Shown one piece after another: positions 33,553 through 46,882 of a DNA stretch of 64,000 nt. Origin of the DNA: Liolophura sinensis. Taxonomy: Eukaryota; Mollusca; Polyplacophora; Chitonida; Chitonidae. The notes under the pieces were generated by a model, which saw only the letters and a list, made by a program, of their open reading frames with translations, was not told the DNA's origin and did not search any database. Within the stretch, counting starts at the first letter, position 1, and the number at the start of each line of letters is the position of its first letter. The stretch lies in contig NC_088295.1 in assembly GCF_032854445.1 (NCBI RefSeq), positions 41,405,385 to 41,469,384 on the forward strand, written 5' to 3'. The translations under genes and the position numbers were made by a program.

Positions 33553-35456
33553 CACCATTCTGTTCATATGAGAATGACGCCAACACGCACTTTTTATGTT
33601 TAACCAGCGTTCGTGTTTATTCGAGACGTGATTTTTTGTTAACTGGCATACCTCATACGTGAAAGGAGAAACCGCACCTTTATTACTAGCAGCATTACTT
33701 GCCATATGAGCGAGGAGTCAATGAAAATCCACCAGTAACAACATTAGACCCTAATTTACAGCGAACAAACAGGAGCTTTAATCGCTTCAAGGAGGAAATG
33801 CAGTGTACATTGCATGTGGATTAGTGTTTTATATGCGGCTTTGTGTTGTGGATTTTCAGTGATTTGATCATGAACTGGTAAACATGTAAGCGTGCCGACG
33901 TACGTATTGAGACGGTAATAGCCTGCAGTTAATGTGTTTTAGTGTTGAACGTAAATACAAGCCTGATCGAGCGAGTTGAAGGCAAATTTAGTCATCGATT
34001 AGTCACAAATCAAATTGTGTGTTTGCGCTGCATTTATTTGCAGGCCCGAGCGGATCATAGAGCCAGAGTTCAAAACTGGAAGGGTTGGCGCAGGTTTTAG
34101 TGCCTATATAATCTTACGAGACGCGATGACCTCTGAATTGCCTCTGTCGTTCGTCGACTATCTGATGGCCGTACTGGTACTGGGTACTGCCTGGAAATAA
34201 TACCAAAGGCGTGGGCTTGTCTCTCAACGCCCGCTACATCCTATAATAGTTACTAATGATCGATTTGTTGCCCAAATCAGCATATTGATCACTACAAAAG
34301 ATCTATTACAGCACTAAACCTCACATGTTTCTTTACGACCTTTTGAGAATATGGGTTAACGGCGGTAGGCATATTACTAAATCTATCACTATAAAGACCT
34401 ACAACAATTTCGAGTATCTCAAAGAACACTGTACACAAAGATAATATGAATTTAACTGTGACCAAATCGTAGACCGGCAATGTTTGAATGTGATTAAAAA
34501 CATTTTCCGTCAACAGCATTGGCATTATTTGAGTGTTCACACTTTAGTGCGTAAAACTTCCACTGGTCATCAGAAAGATATTGTCTATTCGCCGTACAGT
34601 TTACCTGCAGTCAACTATCTAATTTTTTCGTGCGAAGTACCATTCTGATTCTGAGGTCGATCGTTCGAAATCATTCCCATACGTATCATGCCTAGAGATA
34701 GCTCCGTTGTTCCTGATGGAAGTGGAACAGTGTACACAATATTTCAATTCTCTGTTGCTAAAATACATACATTTATGCTTGATTAAATGCAGTGCGAAGG
34801 AGATTCATCTAGAGAGTTCAGAGAGATATACATATTGTCTACCAGAAGTTATCCTAGTCTTCAACTACAGGATTTCAGGATTTCAGGTCAGTAGAGGTAC
34901 ATCCATGGCTGTGGTTTTATCTAGAGTGTACAAACGGACATACGAAGCTCCAAACACAACTGAAATATACACCACAGCCATTAGTTAAGGTTCAGCTTTC
35001 ATACAAACCACCAGCAATGATGTGGACAAGATTTCTCCGCGGACGGGAAACGTGCTCACGGCAAAGAAAATCAATCGGTCAGTAAAACATACCGATCTTT
35101 AAATCGAAGGATCAGTGAAACAATCGACGAGTGGTATACAATCAACCAAGGTATTCCAAGGGTTTAGCAGGTAAGGGCAATACATTAATGTTGAAAGTCA
35201 GGCATATATGAGATACCTTGGCGTTGGCGATTATTATACAAGAACTAAACATTTAAGACTTTGACGTGTAAAATAGGATTTGCGGTGGATATATGTTCAA
35301 TTTATACTATTATGTATGAAAGCTCACTGAGTCGACTTTGAACTGCACTCATTGCGGTTGCTCCGTCGTCCTTGATCTGAATAACAAGAACGTGTCATAT
35401 TATAAATAAAATAGCGTTGTCTCACATTGTCGCCATGTCGACCATGTCATTAAGTT

Positions 35457-35566
35457 AAAATGTTGCGTTGTCATGTTGACATGTTTTCAAAGCTGCATCA
35501 ACACGACAACGCATTTTGGGCAGTTTTGAAAAGGCATCAACAAGACAAAACGACAATGCAACATTT
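35457..35566. mobile_element. Small MITE-like inverted-repeat element
   Basis: AAATGTTGCGTTGTC (35458-35472) is mirrored by GACAATGCAACATTT (35552-35566) with one mismatch. The interior is non-coding. No clear target duplication. Confidence 0.45.
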
Positions 35567-37943
35567 AGCGTTGTTCATTTTTATTGTACATTTAATTTGT
35601 AAAAATGTTGTTTTTCACCGCCCCATTAAGCTGCGATCCAAAAGCCACAGAAGCACAATATTTTACATTGAAACAGCGTGCTTTTCCGTCTTTGATGCGC
35701 CAGCATAATGGGTAACATCGAGTTTTTTCTTTCTATTCAAGTACCCCTATATGTTATGTTGAGCGACGCGGCGACGGCTGGATCGGCTTCCATACATGGC
35801 AGCTATATTACTCTCTCGAGAATGAGCCTTATTAGATGCGCTATAAGAACGCTATCAGTTCAATAATGGTGGGCAATAAAACTGATAAAAGCTAGGTTTT
35901 ACATACATATATATGTATAGCAATTTCATCCGCATATTGCGAGGATCGCCTTCAGGGGCAACGAAGCTACACAATCCTTAGAATTTAGGGTTATCTGGCC
36001 TCTTCCGTTCCCAGCTGTTGCGGTTTCATGTTAAATCATAAGTGTTCTTAATACTGAAGTAATCTATGAAACACTTACTGGAGTTCTCATCTGTTATACA
36101 GTGTGATTTATAAGCTTTGCACAGAGGACTATATACCTGGCACAGAAACTGAATTTGTGTTGGATAAATAATTATGAAATAAAAAAACTTCGTAATGGTG
36201 TTTAAAAAAACATGACATGGAGTATGGCAATAAAACCGGCGTTTTGTCTTACGTCCAATGTTATTTCCCATTAATATCGAGGATTTTGCTCTTACATCTC
36301 GCACTTACACTGGAATCTCTAACTATTTTTTCAACAAATCTAGGCCAGTTAATATATAACTGACTTTTTGTTATAGTATGCTTTTAGTATTCCTTTTAGG
36401 TTCCCCTGTTCTTATTTGTTTTGTTTTTTTTCATTTTTGTTTTCGTTTTCTTTGGAGGGGGATGCGCGCTGGTGCTATCATTCTCACAGAAAATACTATT
36501 GAGAATTCGTGCATTGTGTTAATACATTTAATACTTATACATGTCACGATTCTGACCTCACCTCACTCCAAGTATTTCCTTTTATTTTTTGGCTGTTCGT
36601 TTTTTGTCAGCAGAACTTTGTAAGGGGAGATAATGTGAATCAAGTCTTCTCTTAACTGTAGTTATAGATATTTTGTTATAGTACTCATAATTAAGGAATC
36701 GACGTTTGTCATTTTTGTATAGCCAACAACAAATGCACGTATGTGAGTACAGTGCACAATCTGGTGCTCCTGCCATTCGTCGGGATAACAAAAAACAGGC
36801 CAACATACCAAAGATCAATGCAAAGAGCTTTGATAACTCGATATACTGGTATTTTGGGGTTTTAGGCGATATCTAAAGCCTTTAGGGGCAATATCTTAGG
36901 GAGGTGATGCAGTATATATTTGAGTGCACCATGGTATATATATCTTCTACGCCATTCCAATGTTTAAATGGAAGGAGAATAAATGAAAAAATAAACAAAC
37001 ATCTATACTATGAACATACTGTATTTAACAGTTCCATACATATCCTGCAATGCTCTCTCAGTCTCTCACAAAACTGAGTTTGATAATCGATAGCCTTTAT
37101 TTGATTCAATATGGAGGTATTAACGGTTCAGTAGTCTGCAGTCCTAAACATCATGATAGCGGAATAACGGTTTTCATATTTCCCGGCAGTTTTGTCTTTC
37201 TATAAGCGATATGTCTTGGTATAGCGTGATCGACCTGGTCTTCACATAGTCAGATATGGGAAAGCCATCCGTGTATAAATAGACGTATTCATGGATCAAT
37301 ATGTAAGTGATGTATCACTCGCGGACAGGCCTTGTTCAAGACTCGGGCAAACTCCGTGCAAAGAAAACAAGGCGCGCTCTGGCAGAGTTCTTGCTTTACT
37401 TTTATGATAAGCGTATCACATGAACGAGATGTTAACGGTATGACGATGACGTGGAGTAACGAGGCCTCTCCTCTAACTACTGGCCTGACGGCGTATGAAG
37501 GTGTACCGGCGTTTACTGTGCTGTGGACGTGGGTTTAATAACGCGGCTTGAGACTGTGCCTAGATAGAGGGTACGGGTGTTAGGCAAACTGGCCCGCGCT
37601 GTTCACCCGTCTTCCACCTCACCCAGCAGGCAGATACCAAGCAAGCTGCTGCGGGCCAGTCGTTAATTACGCAGCAAACTCGCCCATTTATCCAACCTGC
37701 TATTACAGGACGTTTTGGTATTGCGAGAGGGAAAGTAGCAATTATCTGTGGTTGGTTCTAACGATCAGTACCGGTTACCTTGGGGCTTTATAGCGGGGTG
37801 GTGTAGTGTCTTTCTTGCAGTAAGCGTGACGCCCTAACGTGGTGATGATGGGATGCGCGCACTGTTCTTCGGTGAGTCGGTGATAACTAATACTGTGGAT
37901 AAGAAGAACACGACATTCCCCTATCAGCCTGGCCTGCATACGG

Positions 37944-38127
37944 ATGAAGCATAAAGGTATCAACCGGGTGTATTTCCGGGACCCCGGACCCCCGATGGAT
38001 TTGCCCGTGTGGCGTATCGTGGGGATCGCAATCAGTTTGATGTGTGCTGTTATTCTGGGGATTCAACTGTCTTTTACGGTCTACGCATTGCCATTAAAAC
38101 AGACATTCAACTTCACTCAGACAGATG
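37944..38127 (+). CDS. First coding exon of a multi-pass transporter (MFS-like), paralogue A
   Basis: ATG at 37944, 61 codons plus one base (phase 1), donor GTAAGT at 38128. After a polar N-terminus (MKHKGINRVYFRDPGPPM) a hydrophobic helix follows (IVGIAISLMCAVILGIQLSF), then TVYALPLKQTFNFTQTD. This TM1 layout, with a VY..PLK.TF.FTQT loop, suggests the first helix of a major facilitator transporter (nodulin-like or oxalate/formate type). Substrate unknown. A close paralogue lies at 46883. I found no downstream exons before that paralogue, so this could be an alternative first exon, an orphan duplicate or a gene with distant exons. Confidence 0.6.
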
Positions 38128-39544
38128 GTAAGTTATATACCCGATGTCTTTTCGTTTCCTATCTGCCGTGGTTGTTCATTGCCCTAGTTCGCCTTATAAC
38201 TATGTTGGATGTTGGTGCCTGCTTTTCTTTGTTATTGAGACTTCCGTTATATACATTGTCATAACTCACCAATACAGCACATTAAAATTTATACCAAAGA
38301 TGTCTGTTCGTGTTGAATTTGGATGCTGCAATTTTATCATCCCATCAACTATTTACTGTCTTGGCCACAATATGTCTGAAAATGTGTTCATGTGGTAAGC
38401 TCAGTCATTCACACGTAGGCAATGATTATCACTTATTTATATATATACCCACATACCCCATGCATGCTATAACCACTCCTAACGGGAATCATGCGGACAT
38501 ATACATAAACATATTGGCACGAACCCATAGACTTGATCCACCCTCCTTGACTACTAGTATCAGTTTACACTCAGTTGCTGGGCTGGTTTAGCAACACTTG
38601 GCTACTATGCTGATGTGTATACGGGTTATTTTGAAGACGAACATAACAAACGCAATAAAAGCAGCCCATGTAAACATGTTTTCTTGAAGTTTCAAAGAAA
38701 AGTCAATTTTCAAAGAAGTGACAATTATACTGGCAGGCCAGAACTTGTAGATGACTGAAGTAGACTATTATGGGATGGACGCCAGATACCAATTGTCACA
38801 ATGTAGTTGTCGTTTTGTTTCTGACTTTCGGGTCGCTTTTTTTTTTACTTCATTGTATTGTCTCATTTCTTTCTGATTCTCCCAGACATGAAAGAGGAAA
38901 GGGAAAGCACATCAACAAACTAATACAAGATCCTTTTTAGAGAATGTGCCTTGAGCACAACGCACATATTTGGAATGTAAAATGTAAGTGTACATTACAA
39001 ACATGACTCACAGAAACCGCAGAAAACAAAACTCGGCTGACACACAAGAATGTACATGCATTTGTTTGATCAACAGCGGCATAACATTATACGTCCACAG
39101 TGTTTTTGTGTAAGTACACACTGACAATGCTGAACAGAGAGACGGACTGGAGTAACACTCAGGGAGAAATAACAAGCTATACAGCATCGCACGTACTATG
39201 TAGCACTCTCTACACAGGCCGCAGTGCACAGGCCGCAAAATGTCGAAGTAACCCTGAGAAAATACGAACAAGCAAAGCAACAACAAAACATACAACGTAC
39301 GTTATAAAAAGTGTAAAATGAACTTGTACAAGCATTGAGTATGTGCAAATTGATAAAGCAACATTCCCGCATACAGACCTTTCAGCGGTGGCAATGCACA
39401 TGAAAGATAAACATCACATAGAGAATAAATTTTTCAGCTTGACAAATGGTTCTCTCCAATACGAAACACGGATGAATTCCAGGAAGCTAAAATATATTCC
39501 AAAACATTACAATTGTCAACTTATGTAACTTATTATAGTAGATC

Positions 39545-39735
39545 AAAGTCACAAATTTGTGTACTTTGTGTACTCTGATTGTTCAATATACGGTACTTCG
39601 ATTGTTCAGTGTATTGCAAATTTGCGTACTGTGATCATTCAGTGTACAGTAAATTTGTGTACGTTTAATGTCAAAATTATAGCAAATTTTGATTGTTCAG
39701 TGCTCTGAAAATTTGTGTACTCTGATCTGATTGTT
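39545..39735. repeat. Degenerate ~40-45-bp minisatellite
   Basis: Variants of TTTGTGTACTCTGATTGTTC followed by A(G)TGTA and GCAAA recur about four times with unequal spacing. Confidence 0.6.
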
Positions 39736-41759
39736 ACGAAGTATTTGAACAACACTACGTCATTGAGTTGTTGGGTACGTCATCATTTCATACAAGATAT
39801 TAGGCAAAAAAGAACAAGGAAAGTCAATGTTGTGACTCCTGTGCTGAAACATGCCTTAGTCTCAGTGATGAGGTTATATCTAAGTTATGCTGTTTATTGA
39901 AATACCTTTGGCATAAAGTTCGAATGAAGACAGATTGAAACTAACTCACTGAGATAGGATGCCCATAAGGTGCCTTATGTATAAGAATTAAAACTGGAGC
40001 TACAGATTAGGTGAGAGAGGATCCAGAGATGTTCAGGAGAAATCCATCTTCACTTTCCTACCCCAGTTTCTGATTTATGGTGTGTTACGATCTCTGTTCT
40101 GGTAAATCCTTAACTGTCCAATTGTAATCACCGACCTCTCTTGATGTAGCAGACTTTCATAATGGCATTGCAATGATTTAGAAATTTGTATTAGTTTCAT
40201 ACTGACGTGACTGAATTCTGTGGCGTAGACTAGGCGATTGGCCTCTATTCTAATCAACGGACAAACAAAGGGAAACGTCGCGTTTACAGATAGTCGCATA
40301 ACTCAGTGAAAATCCGCTTAAGATAGACCTGGTCTAGCCAATAATCACAAATTTATGAATATCTAAGACACCTGAATAAGTGACAGGTGTCCTCTGATAA
40401 AATATTAAGGTAACGTTGAGAACAACAGGTTTGTCCACAGAGTCGATCTGTCCCCGTAAAGCTATGTCTTGCACAGACATGGCTTTATATTTTTATTAAC
40501 ATATTGAGATTGAAGTAGGCAAGGATATGTTATTTCAGATCACAGAAACTTCAGATGATGTCCTTAGAGTGGTTAATATTGACATTTGTACGAGCTGTGA
40601 TTTCTATATTTGTATGTGTCGGATACTCTCGGGACATATACTGTTATTGCCTTGTCCTATCGCCCACTCCCATAATTGGTATAGTATCAGACACCATTAG
40701 CTTGGAGGTAAAAGACACCTTCCACACACACGGTGTATTTGAAAGCTGTGGGGCTCTCTTTTGTAAGATCATGTTTCAGATTACGCACAAAATGAATAGA
40801 TAAATACTTGCACTATATCAGTGGTTTTCTGATCGAACAGATGTTTTTGGATTGGCAACCAAGCACCTAAGGAATCAGGAGATGCCGTTAAACCAACGAT
40901 CAGTGGCGAATATGAATAGGCATATTTGCCAGGGTATCTATTAAAGGGAAAATTTGTGAGGGTTGGATTTCAACCCATAGTCCCAAGATGACACATTTGA
41001 CCCGTGTTCCTTTTTTGTGTGACTCTTTCTATACTATGGTCCTGAAAAGCTTCGCATTATATCCTATTACAGGACAGAGCTGCGCGATATACTATACGCG
41101 TAATGACTTGCGCTCAAATCTTTCCTTGTCCCCAGCGTAAGCTCTCTCTTGTGCCAAAACCAGTAAACCTTGTCACCGTTTTAATTAGTTTAGTGTGTTT
41201 GAAACTTTGTAATGGTTCTGTTCTCCTACCAGATTGTTCACTATACTGCGCGAGATCACATCTCCACTATATAGTATTGCCTTTATACATTCCTCAACTA
41301 CAAGGAAAACAGCGCAATTTTTGGCGTGTCTGACACTTTGATAAATGGGAAAAGTTTTACTTTTAGGCAGAAACGATTGCTGTCAATGGTTCCTCTCTGT
41401 TGTAAGACTTATGCCTTTTTGCACTGAGCACATTGCACAGCTGTTTTGGTAATGAAACAGTAAACAGTCGAAAGATGAAAGAATAATATGGACATTAATT
41501 ATCGGGTGATATGCTGGAGTGATGGATACCAAAGCGGCTTCAATGAAATGCCTCTCCTGGTTTCCGGGGCATGTCAGAGTGCCCAAACCAGCACGTTACT
41601 ATCAGTAAGGGTTCTATCGACCGTCCTTAATCTTCGTTCGTAACGGCCACCAGGGAAAGCAGTGTCTCGTAAACCTATTTGTAGGACAAGCGAATCCATC
41701 GGAGCACAGCAAGAGTGAACCCTGAATCGAAGTCCTTCCAATAGTGAGACGTGCCTGGC

Positions 41760-41791
41760 GTATGTGTTCCCATTTGTGGGAACACACATAC
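41760..41791. repeat. Near-perfect hairpin
   Basis: GTATGTGTTCCCA (41760-41772) pairs with TGGGAACACACATAC (41777-41791) around a 4-nt loop, with one 2-nt bulge. Function unknown. Confidence 0.6.
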
Positions 41792-42457
41792 ACGTCAGTA
41801 CAACATACACGTCTACAGATCTTTACACAGATCTTTTGATCTTTGATCATTGACAAGTCATATCAGTCTTGATCTCTTGGATCCAAACTTATAATCGTTT
41901 ACTTGTAATATAGAGATTTTACCGAAACCATAACTGAATCCCCACTGCCCTCCCACACCTTCCGGCAGATGAGAATCGCGATTGTTATTTATGGCCATGA
42001 AGTAATTCTAAATACAGCGCAAGACATCAGTAATCGACATACTGGTAAATGCGATACCATAGTTACGACTGTACATATACATATATGTTCCACACAACAG
42101 CTACATTTTATAGCTGATGTCAACCAATGTCCTCAATTTGTAATGCATAAATAATACAGAGCACAATGCCCGGGTCGATTCCATTATAATGCAGGGGCAT
42201 AAAGAGATATACAAATATGTTCATACAATTCAAATAGAGGCTGATATTCTCGTCTCTTTGCACTTTGCAAACTGTAAAAAACTGTAAAATAAAAAAGACA
42301 ATAATAGTCAAATTATTATTGCGTACTAGCCTTAGGCCTGTTTAATAAAGCTGTTGCAACTTTGCGTGAAGCGCATTTAACATGGTAACGCATGGCTCTA
42401 CCATATGTTGGCCTAAGTGTACTACTGTTGGGTACCAAAGAGTTTGTTTGTTCGAAG

Positions 42458-42890
42458 TCAAAGTCGTCTCATCTATCAATTAAAGGTAGGTGTTCCCATC
42501 ATCACCAGTAAATCCACACAAGCATGAAACTATAATGGAAACTGGATACATTCCAACTTCAACCGCCATGTTTGAATGCACACTCCTCACAGTGGGGGGA
42601 ATCATGTATACAGTTATCACTGCCACCACTGCTTGACAAGATTGACTTTTTCACACATATGAGCTAACTGTTTAGGATCAGTTCATTAGTAATGAACCCG
42701 TAATCAACACTGATCACTAAAAAAAATTCGCAAATAAAGTTAATAAAGGTGAAGAAAAGATTAAACAAGTACAAAATATGATAGACCTGTCAGCTTTATC
42801 CAATTTCCACTATAGTTTCATGCTTGTGTCGGTTTACTTGTGATGAGACGTGGGAACACCTACCTGGAATTGATAGCTGAGACGACTGTG
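42458..42890. mobile_element. MITE with ~90-bp terminal inverted repeats
   Basis: The left arm 42458-42548 (AAGTCGTCTCATCTATCAAT ... GGTAGGTGTTCCCA ... AAGCATGAAACTATA) is mirrored in 42797-42890 (TATAGTTTCATGCTTG ... TGGGAACACCTACC ... GACGACTGTG). The ~250-bp AT-rich interior encodes nothing. Non-autonomous DNA transposon or foldback type. Confidence 0.88.
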
Positions 42891-44867
42891 ACAGCAGACC
42901 CACAAATTATTTGCTGCCAAGAAGTAGTATACTAAAGCCATCAAGGGAAGTACAGAGGTGTTCAAGGTAAGCTTATGGAACAAGACAGGGCTGTGATTAG
43001 CCCCGAAAGACTCCAATTCCTTTACTTATACTGGCCTAGCGTCGTTGGAGTCGGGATGCTTACAATGTTAATTTCGTACTCAACGAAGGTCAAGTCAGAT
43101 TGTCTTTGCTATCGAACAAGTCTTGCGCAAATAAAAGACACCAACCTAAAGACCTGCTTTCCGCGCGCACAGCACCGCCACCATACGTCCCCACTCGATT
43201 CAGAATAGATTTGTTATAGTCGTGAACGCTCCCATGGTATACACTCCCCGGCGAATCCCACCATAATGAGCATTTACGGACCAACACAGACGTAAAATCA
43301 GTTGATTTACAAGCCGCTTAATATTCAGAGACGGTATCACAAATTATGGCAGACTTGGTCAGCAGTTTCAAATAACAAATTTCAGAGTCATTGCAAAATT
43401 CATTAGGTTGCGGAAGGTTTATGAGCATGAGAAGCCGGCATCTCACCGGACAACGCTTAAAATTAATTAACTGTTATAATTTTTTCTCTGAATTTATTAC
43501 AACTGAAAAATTTTAATTTTGCTTCTTCGTCTTTCTCGCACACAAGGGATGTCTTCTCTGTTTTCTTTTATGAAATACAGTAAAGTTATCGAAATGTCGT
43601 GGTCAAACCGAGGTGCTTTCTCTGAGGTCCACAATAATTAGGTCAGCAGTGCTGTCGTTAGTGCCACCGCTGCAAAGTTGAAACATAAAATCCAGCGACA
43701 GTCGCATGCCTAGATCAACCTCACTGGTGCTCAGATTTATTTCCATTTGTGTCAGAATTGTTCAGCATGAATCTAGTTGTAAAAGAATACTATTGTAATT
43801 TTGTAAGTTTTTACATTTAACAGTGGTCAAAATCACCAGCACAAACCCTCTGGCGGCTATGACCTGAACCATTAACTCCCCGGCCATGCATCTGCAGATA
43901 TCCTTGTAAATGATATAGTAGGCCTACTGTATCAACAATTCAAGCAGTGGAAGAAATATTCTTCCAGTATGTCCAGTTTCCGAGAAAACTATATTTATCA
44001 CTTGGGCCTTCATCGCCGAAGTCCACAATTTTGTCTGTCATGTTTAGGCTATAATAGAGAAAATACCTTCGACCTTGAAGAGCTAGAGTAAACATGACGT
44101 CACATTGTTCTCGATAATGGAGACGTGCTGAAGCTGTGTCAAGACGACGTTTGACAGAACTTTTATTGGGTTTAAAAAATCTAAAAAAAATTGTAATGCC
44201 CGGTTTAAGATACTTTGAATGGTAGTCTTTCACTGAACATAAACATTAGTTAGGTCCTGTCTTTCAAAATCTCTGCAAACAGCGTTGGAGTTGATACTTA
44301 AAATCACTTTATTCTAAACACTCAAATCTGTGGTTTTGCATACAGACTTTTTTCAAGATCAGATCTTATGGGCATGCTTAATGAGTTCACAGCAGCTTAA
44401 TCTGGCAGCCAACAATGCCAATGCAGTTTGATGAGAGACGATTGTCAACCTTGTATATATCACACAATGACAAGTTTCACAGTGTGCAAGGGTGATATCT
44501 GTGATTCCGTTTAAGCTGATTTTGATCAGCTCACAAATGTTTCCTGTTATGCAAGTTTTACCAATTAGACTGGCAGATCTTGAATCGGCCATTTTTAACA
44601 AGTAGTACTGTAGATATGAGTGTTTGCGGAGAAACTAAAGATTTACTGTTACAGTAGCCAAACTATTAACCTGTGCTTGCCCTACTACTTATAACATATG
44701 ATGCCTGAAGCGTGCTCATGTGTGATAGCTGTGGGACTTAAACAAAGTGAAAACTGGTTTAATAAGGAACATTCAGGAATATTTCACGCATGTTAATTCC
44801 AGGAAGAGATTCACTATTTTGCAAACTACTGCCATAGAGATATAAATGGAAAGTTTATTTTTATGTA

Positions 44868-44998
44868 TTGGTTATTTCTTTATTTGTTTGGTTGGTATTT
44901 TACGCCGTACACAAGAATATTTCACTTATACGGCCAGCATTATGGTGGGAGGAAACCGGGCACAGCCCGGGGAAACCCACGACCATTCGCAGGTTTCT
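44868..44998 (-). mobile_element. SINE copy, 5'-truncated
   Basis: The + strand shows TTTATTTGTTTGGTTGGTAT, TTTACGCCGTACACAAGAAT, GGCCAGCATTATGGTGGGAG and CCCGGGGAAACCCACGACCA. Same family as the SINE interrupted by the Polinton. Confidence 0.85.
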
Positions 44999-45151
44999 TC
45001 ATGAATTGGTGAAAAATTGTTATGTTCACACTACCAAGTGAAAAACAATGTACAAACATGCAAGAATCCTGTGCTGTTGCACAGGCATTTTCTTTAACGC
45101 ACAATCATTTGCTTCAAGTTGGTCTGTTTTATGTGAATCACTGTCGTGCTT

Positions 45152-46390
45152 ATGAAACACGCCGCCTTGGCCTGCATGATGAGGCACGTCCTCTTTGTGT
45201 GGATGATGATACACACCCGATTTGGCTGGATGATGAGGCGCGCCCTCTTTGTGTGGATGATGACGCACGCCCTCTTTGGCTGGATGATGAGGCACTCTCT
45301 CTTTGCGTGGATGATGATGCACGCCCCCTTTGACTAGATGATGAGGCACGCCCTCTTTGTGTGGATGATGTTGCACGCCCTCTTTGGCTGGATGATGAGG
45401 CACGCCCTCTTTGTGTGGATGATGTTGCACGCCCTCTTTGGCTGGATGATGAGGCACGCCCTCTTTGTGTGGATGATGACGCACACCCTCTTTGGCTGGA
45501 TGATGAGGCACACCCTCTTTGTGTGGATGGTGATGCACACCCTCTTTGACTAGATAATGAGGCGCGCCCTCTTTGTGTGGATGATGCACGCCCTCTTTGG
45601 CTGGATGATGAGGCACGCCCTCTTTGTGTGGATGATGATGCACGCCCTCTTTGGCTGGATGATGAGGCACGCCCTCTTTGTGTGGATGATGATGCACGCC
45701 CTCTTTGACTGGATGATGAGGCACGCCCTCTTTGAGTGGATGATTTATTTATTTATTCATTTGATTGGTGTACTCAAGAATATTTCACTTATACGACGGC
45801 GGCCAGCATTATGGTGGGAGGATTGAGTGGATGATGATGCACACCCGATTTGACTGGATGATGGGGCACGCTCTCTTTGTCTGAATGATGAAGCACCGGC
45901 CTCTTTGGCTGAATAATGAGGCACCCCTTCTTTGGCAAGATGATAAAGTACGCCATGATTTGCCTGCTTGATGAAGAAAATTATTCTGGCATCAGTGATG
46001 AAACACACTCCCTTGACACTGATCATGAAACGCGACCCCATTGCCTGAACGATGAAACTCGTCCTCTCGATGATAAGGCACAACCTCTTAATTGTCTGAA
46101 TAGTGAAGCACGCCCGCGTTGTCTGGACGATAAAGCAAACTACCTTTGGATGGGTGATGAAACATGCTCCCTTGTGCTCCATCCTTGAGTGAATGATGAG
46201 TCACGCCCATTTTGGCGGGATGATAAAGCACGATCTCTTCGGTTGGAAGATGAAGATGATGAAGATGAAGAACCCCTGTCTGCCTGAACGATGAAACAAA
46301 CTACAATGGCATGGGTGATGAAACACGCTCCTTAGTATGACCTCGTCTAAGCAACACGATCCTCTAACTTCGATGATGAAGCACTTTTCC
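45152..46390. repeat. 27/54-bp minisatellite, invaded by a SINE
   Basis: Two alternating 27-bp monomers (GATGATGAGGCACGCCCTCT then TTGTGTG; GATGATGATGCACGCCCTCT then TTGGCTG) form a 54-bp higher-order unit. It is regular from about 45.17 to 45.74 kb and more diverged and AT-richer from 45.82 to 46.39 kb. All periods are multiples of 3, so ORFs remain open in several frames on both strands, including a 232-codon His/Lys-rich minus frame. I do not call these genes. Confidence 0.9.
45745..45822 (-). mobile_element. 5'-truncated SINE inside the minisatellite, 13-bp target duplication
   Basis: A 78-bp insertion flanked by TTGAGTGGATGAT (45732-45744 and 45823-45835). Tail TTATTTATTTATTCATTTGA and core ACGACGGCGGCCAGCATTAT on the + strand. 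It lacks about 10 bp (TTTTACGCCG) present in other copies. Confidence 0.93.
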
Positions 46391-46822
46391 ACTGTTCGGC
46401 TCATAAACAACGCGCGTCTCTCCTTAACGTCCACCCACGATGCATCGATGAGTCTGACGTAGTAACCACAAATATTCAGACAAGTACATTGTCTGCGCAC
46501 ATTAGGGAATTAACAAGTCCGCTGGCTGCAAATAAAACCGCAAAAACGTTTGCTAATCACCTGTTGATCGGATTACAATGTGCACGCGCGACGTGAGAGG
46601 TACAAATGTTGTGACGCGAGGCCAGCTTAACTTCTCATCACCTGGCTTCCCTGTCCACGCCTCAGGTGCTGAGCTTCAACTCCATTAAATACGTGTCCAC
46701 AGTGGCGAAGACTTCTCCAGGAACTGCTGCAGGCGGGACCTCCTATAGCGAACTCAGATATGCTATTTGACGACAACGTTGTACCGAATCCCATCCCATG
46801 TGGGCGCTCCGGCATGGAGCCA

Positions 46823-46828
46823 TATATA
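46823..46828 (+). promoter_or_regulatory. TATA box of transporter paralogue B
   Basis: CATATATAGC at 46821-46830, 60 bp before the ATG at 46883, placing a start site near 46,850-46,860. The spacing suits a short 5' UTR. Confidence 0.5.
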
Positions 46829-46882
46829 GCTCCGCACCAGTACATCTACGTCTCATGTTAGATCTGAAAACTTCAGTGAACA

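Larger units (their letters stand above)
31166..37943. other. Intergenic region without recognised genes
   Basis: No open frame here has recognisable motifs or a convincing exon chain. Small ORFs such as 34015-34200 and 36026-36304 look random. A worn SINE (33.48-33.55 kb) and a short inverted-repeat element (35.46-35.57 kb) are listed separately. A TATA-like TATAAATAG at 37274-37282 lies about 660 bp before the next exon. Confidence 0.55.
38128..46882. other. Intronic or intergenic region
   Basis: Between the two paralogous first exons. It holds a worn minisatellite (39.5 kb), a hairpin (41.76 kb), a MITE (42.5-42.9 kb), SINEs and the 45-46 kb minisatellite. No exon with a membrane segment and matching phase was found. 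Confidence 0.5.

Noticed and set aside
45026-45724. 232-codon His/Lys-rich minus-strand repeat ORF
   Set aside because: It lies wholly in a 27/54-bp minisatellite with other frames equally open. No signal peptide, splice sites or conserved domain.
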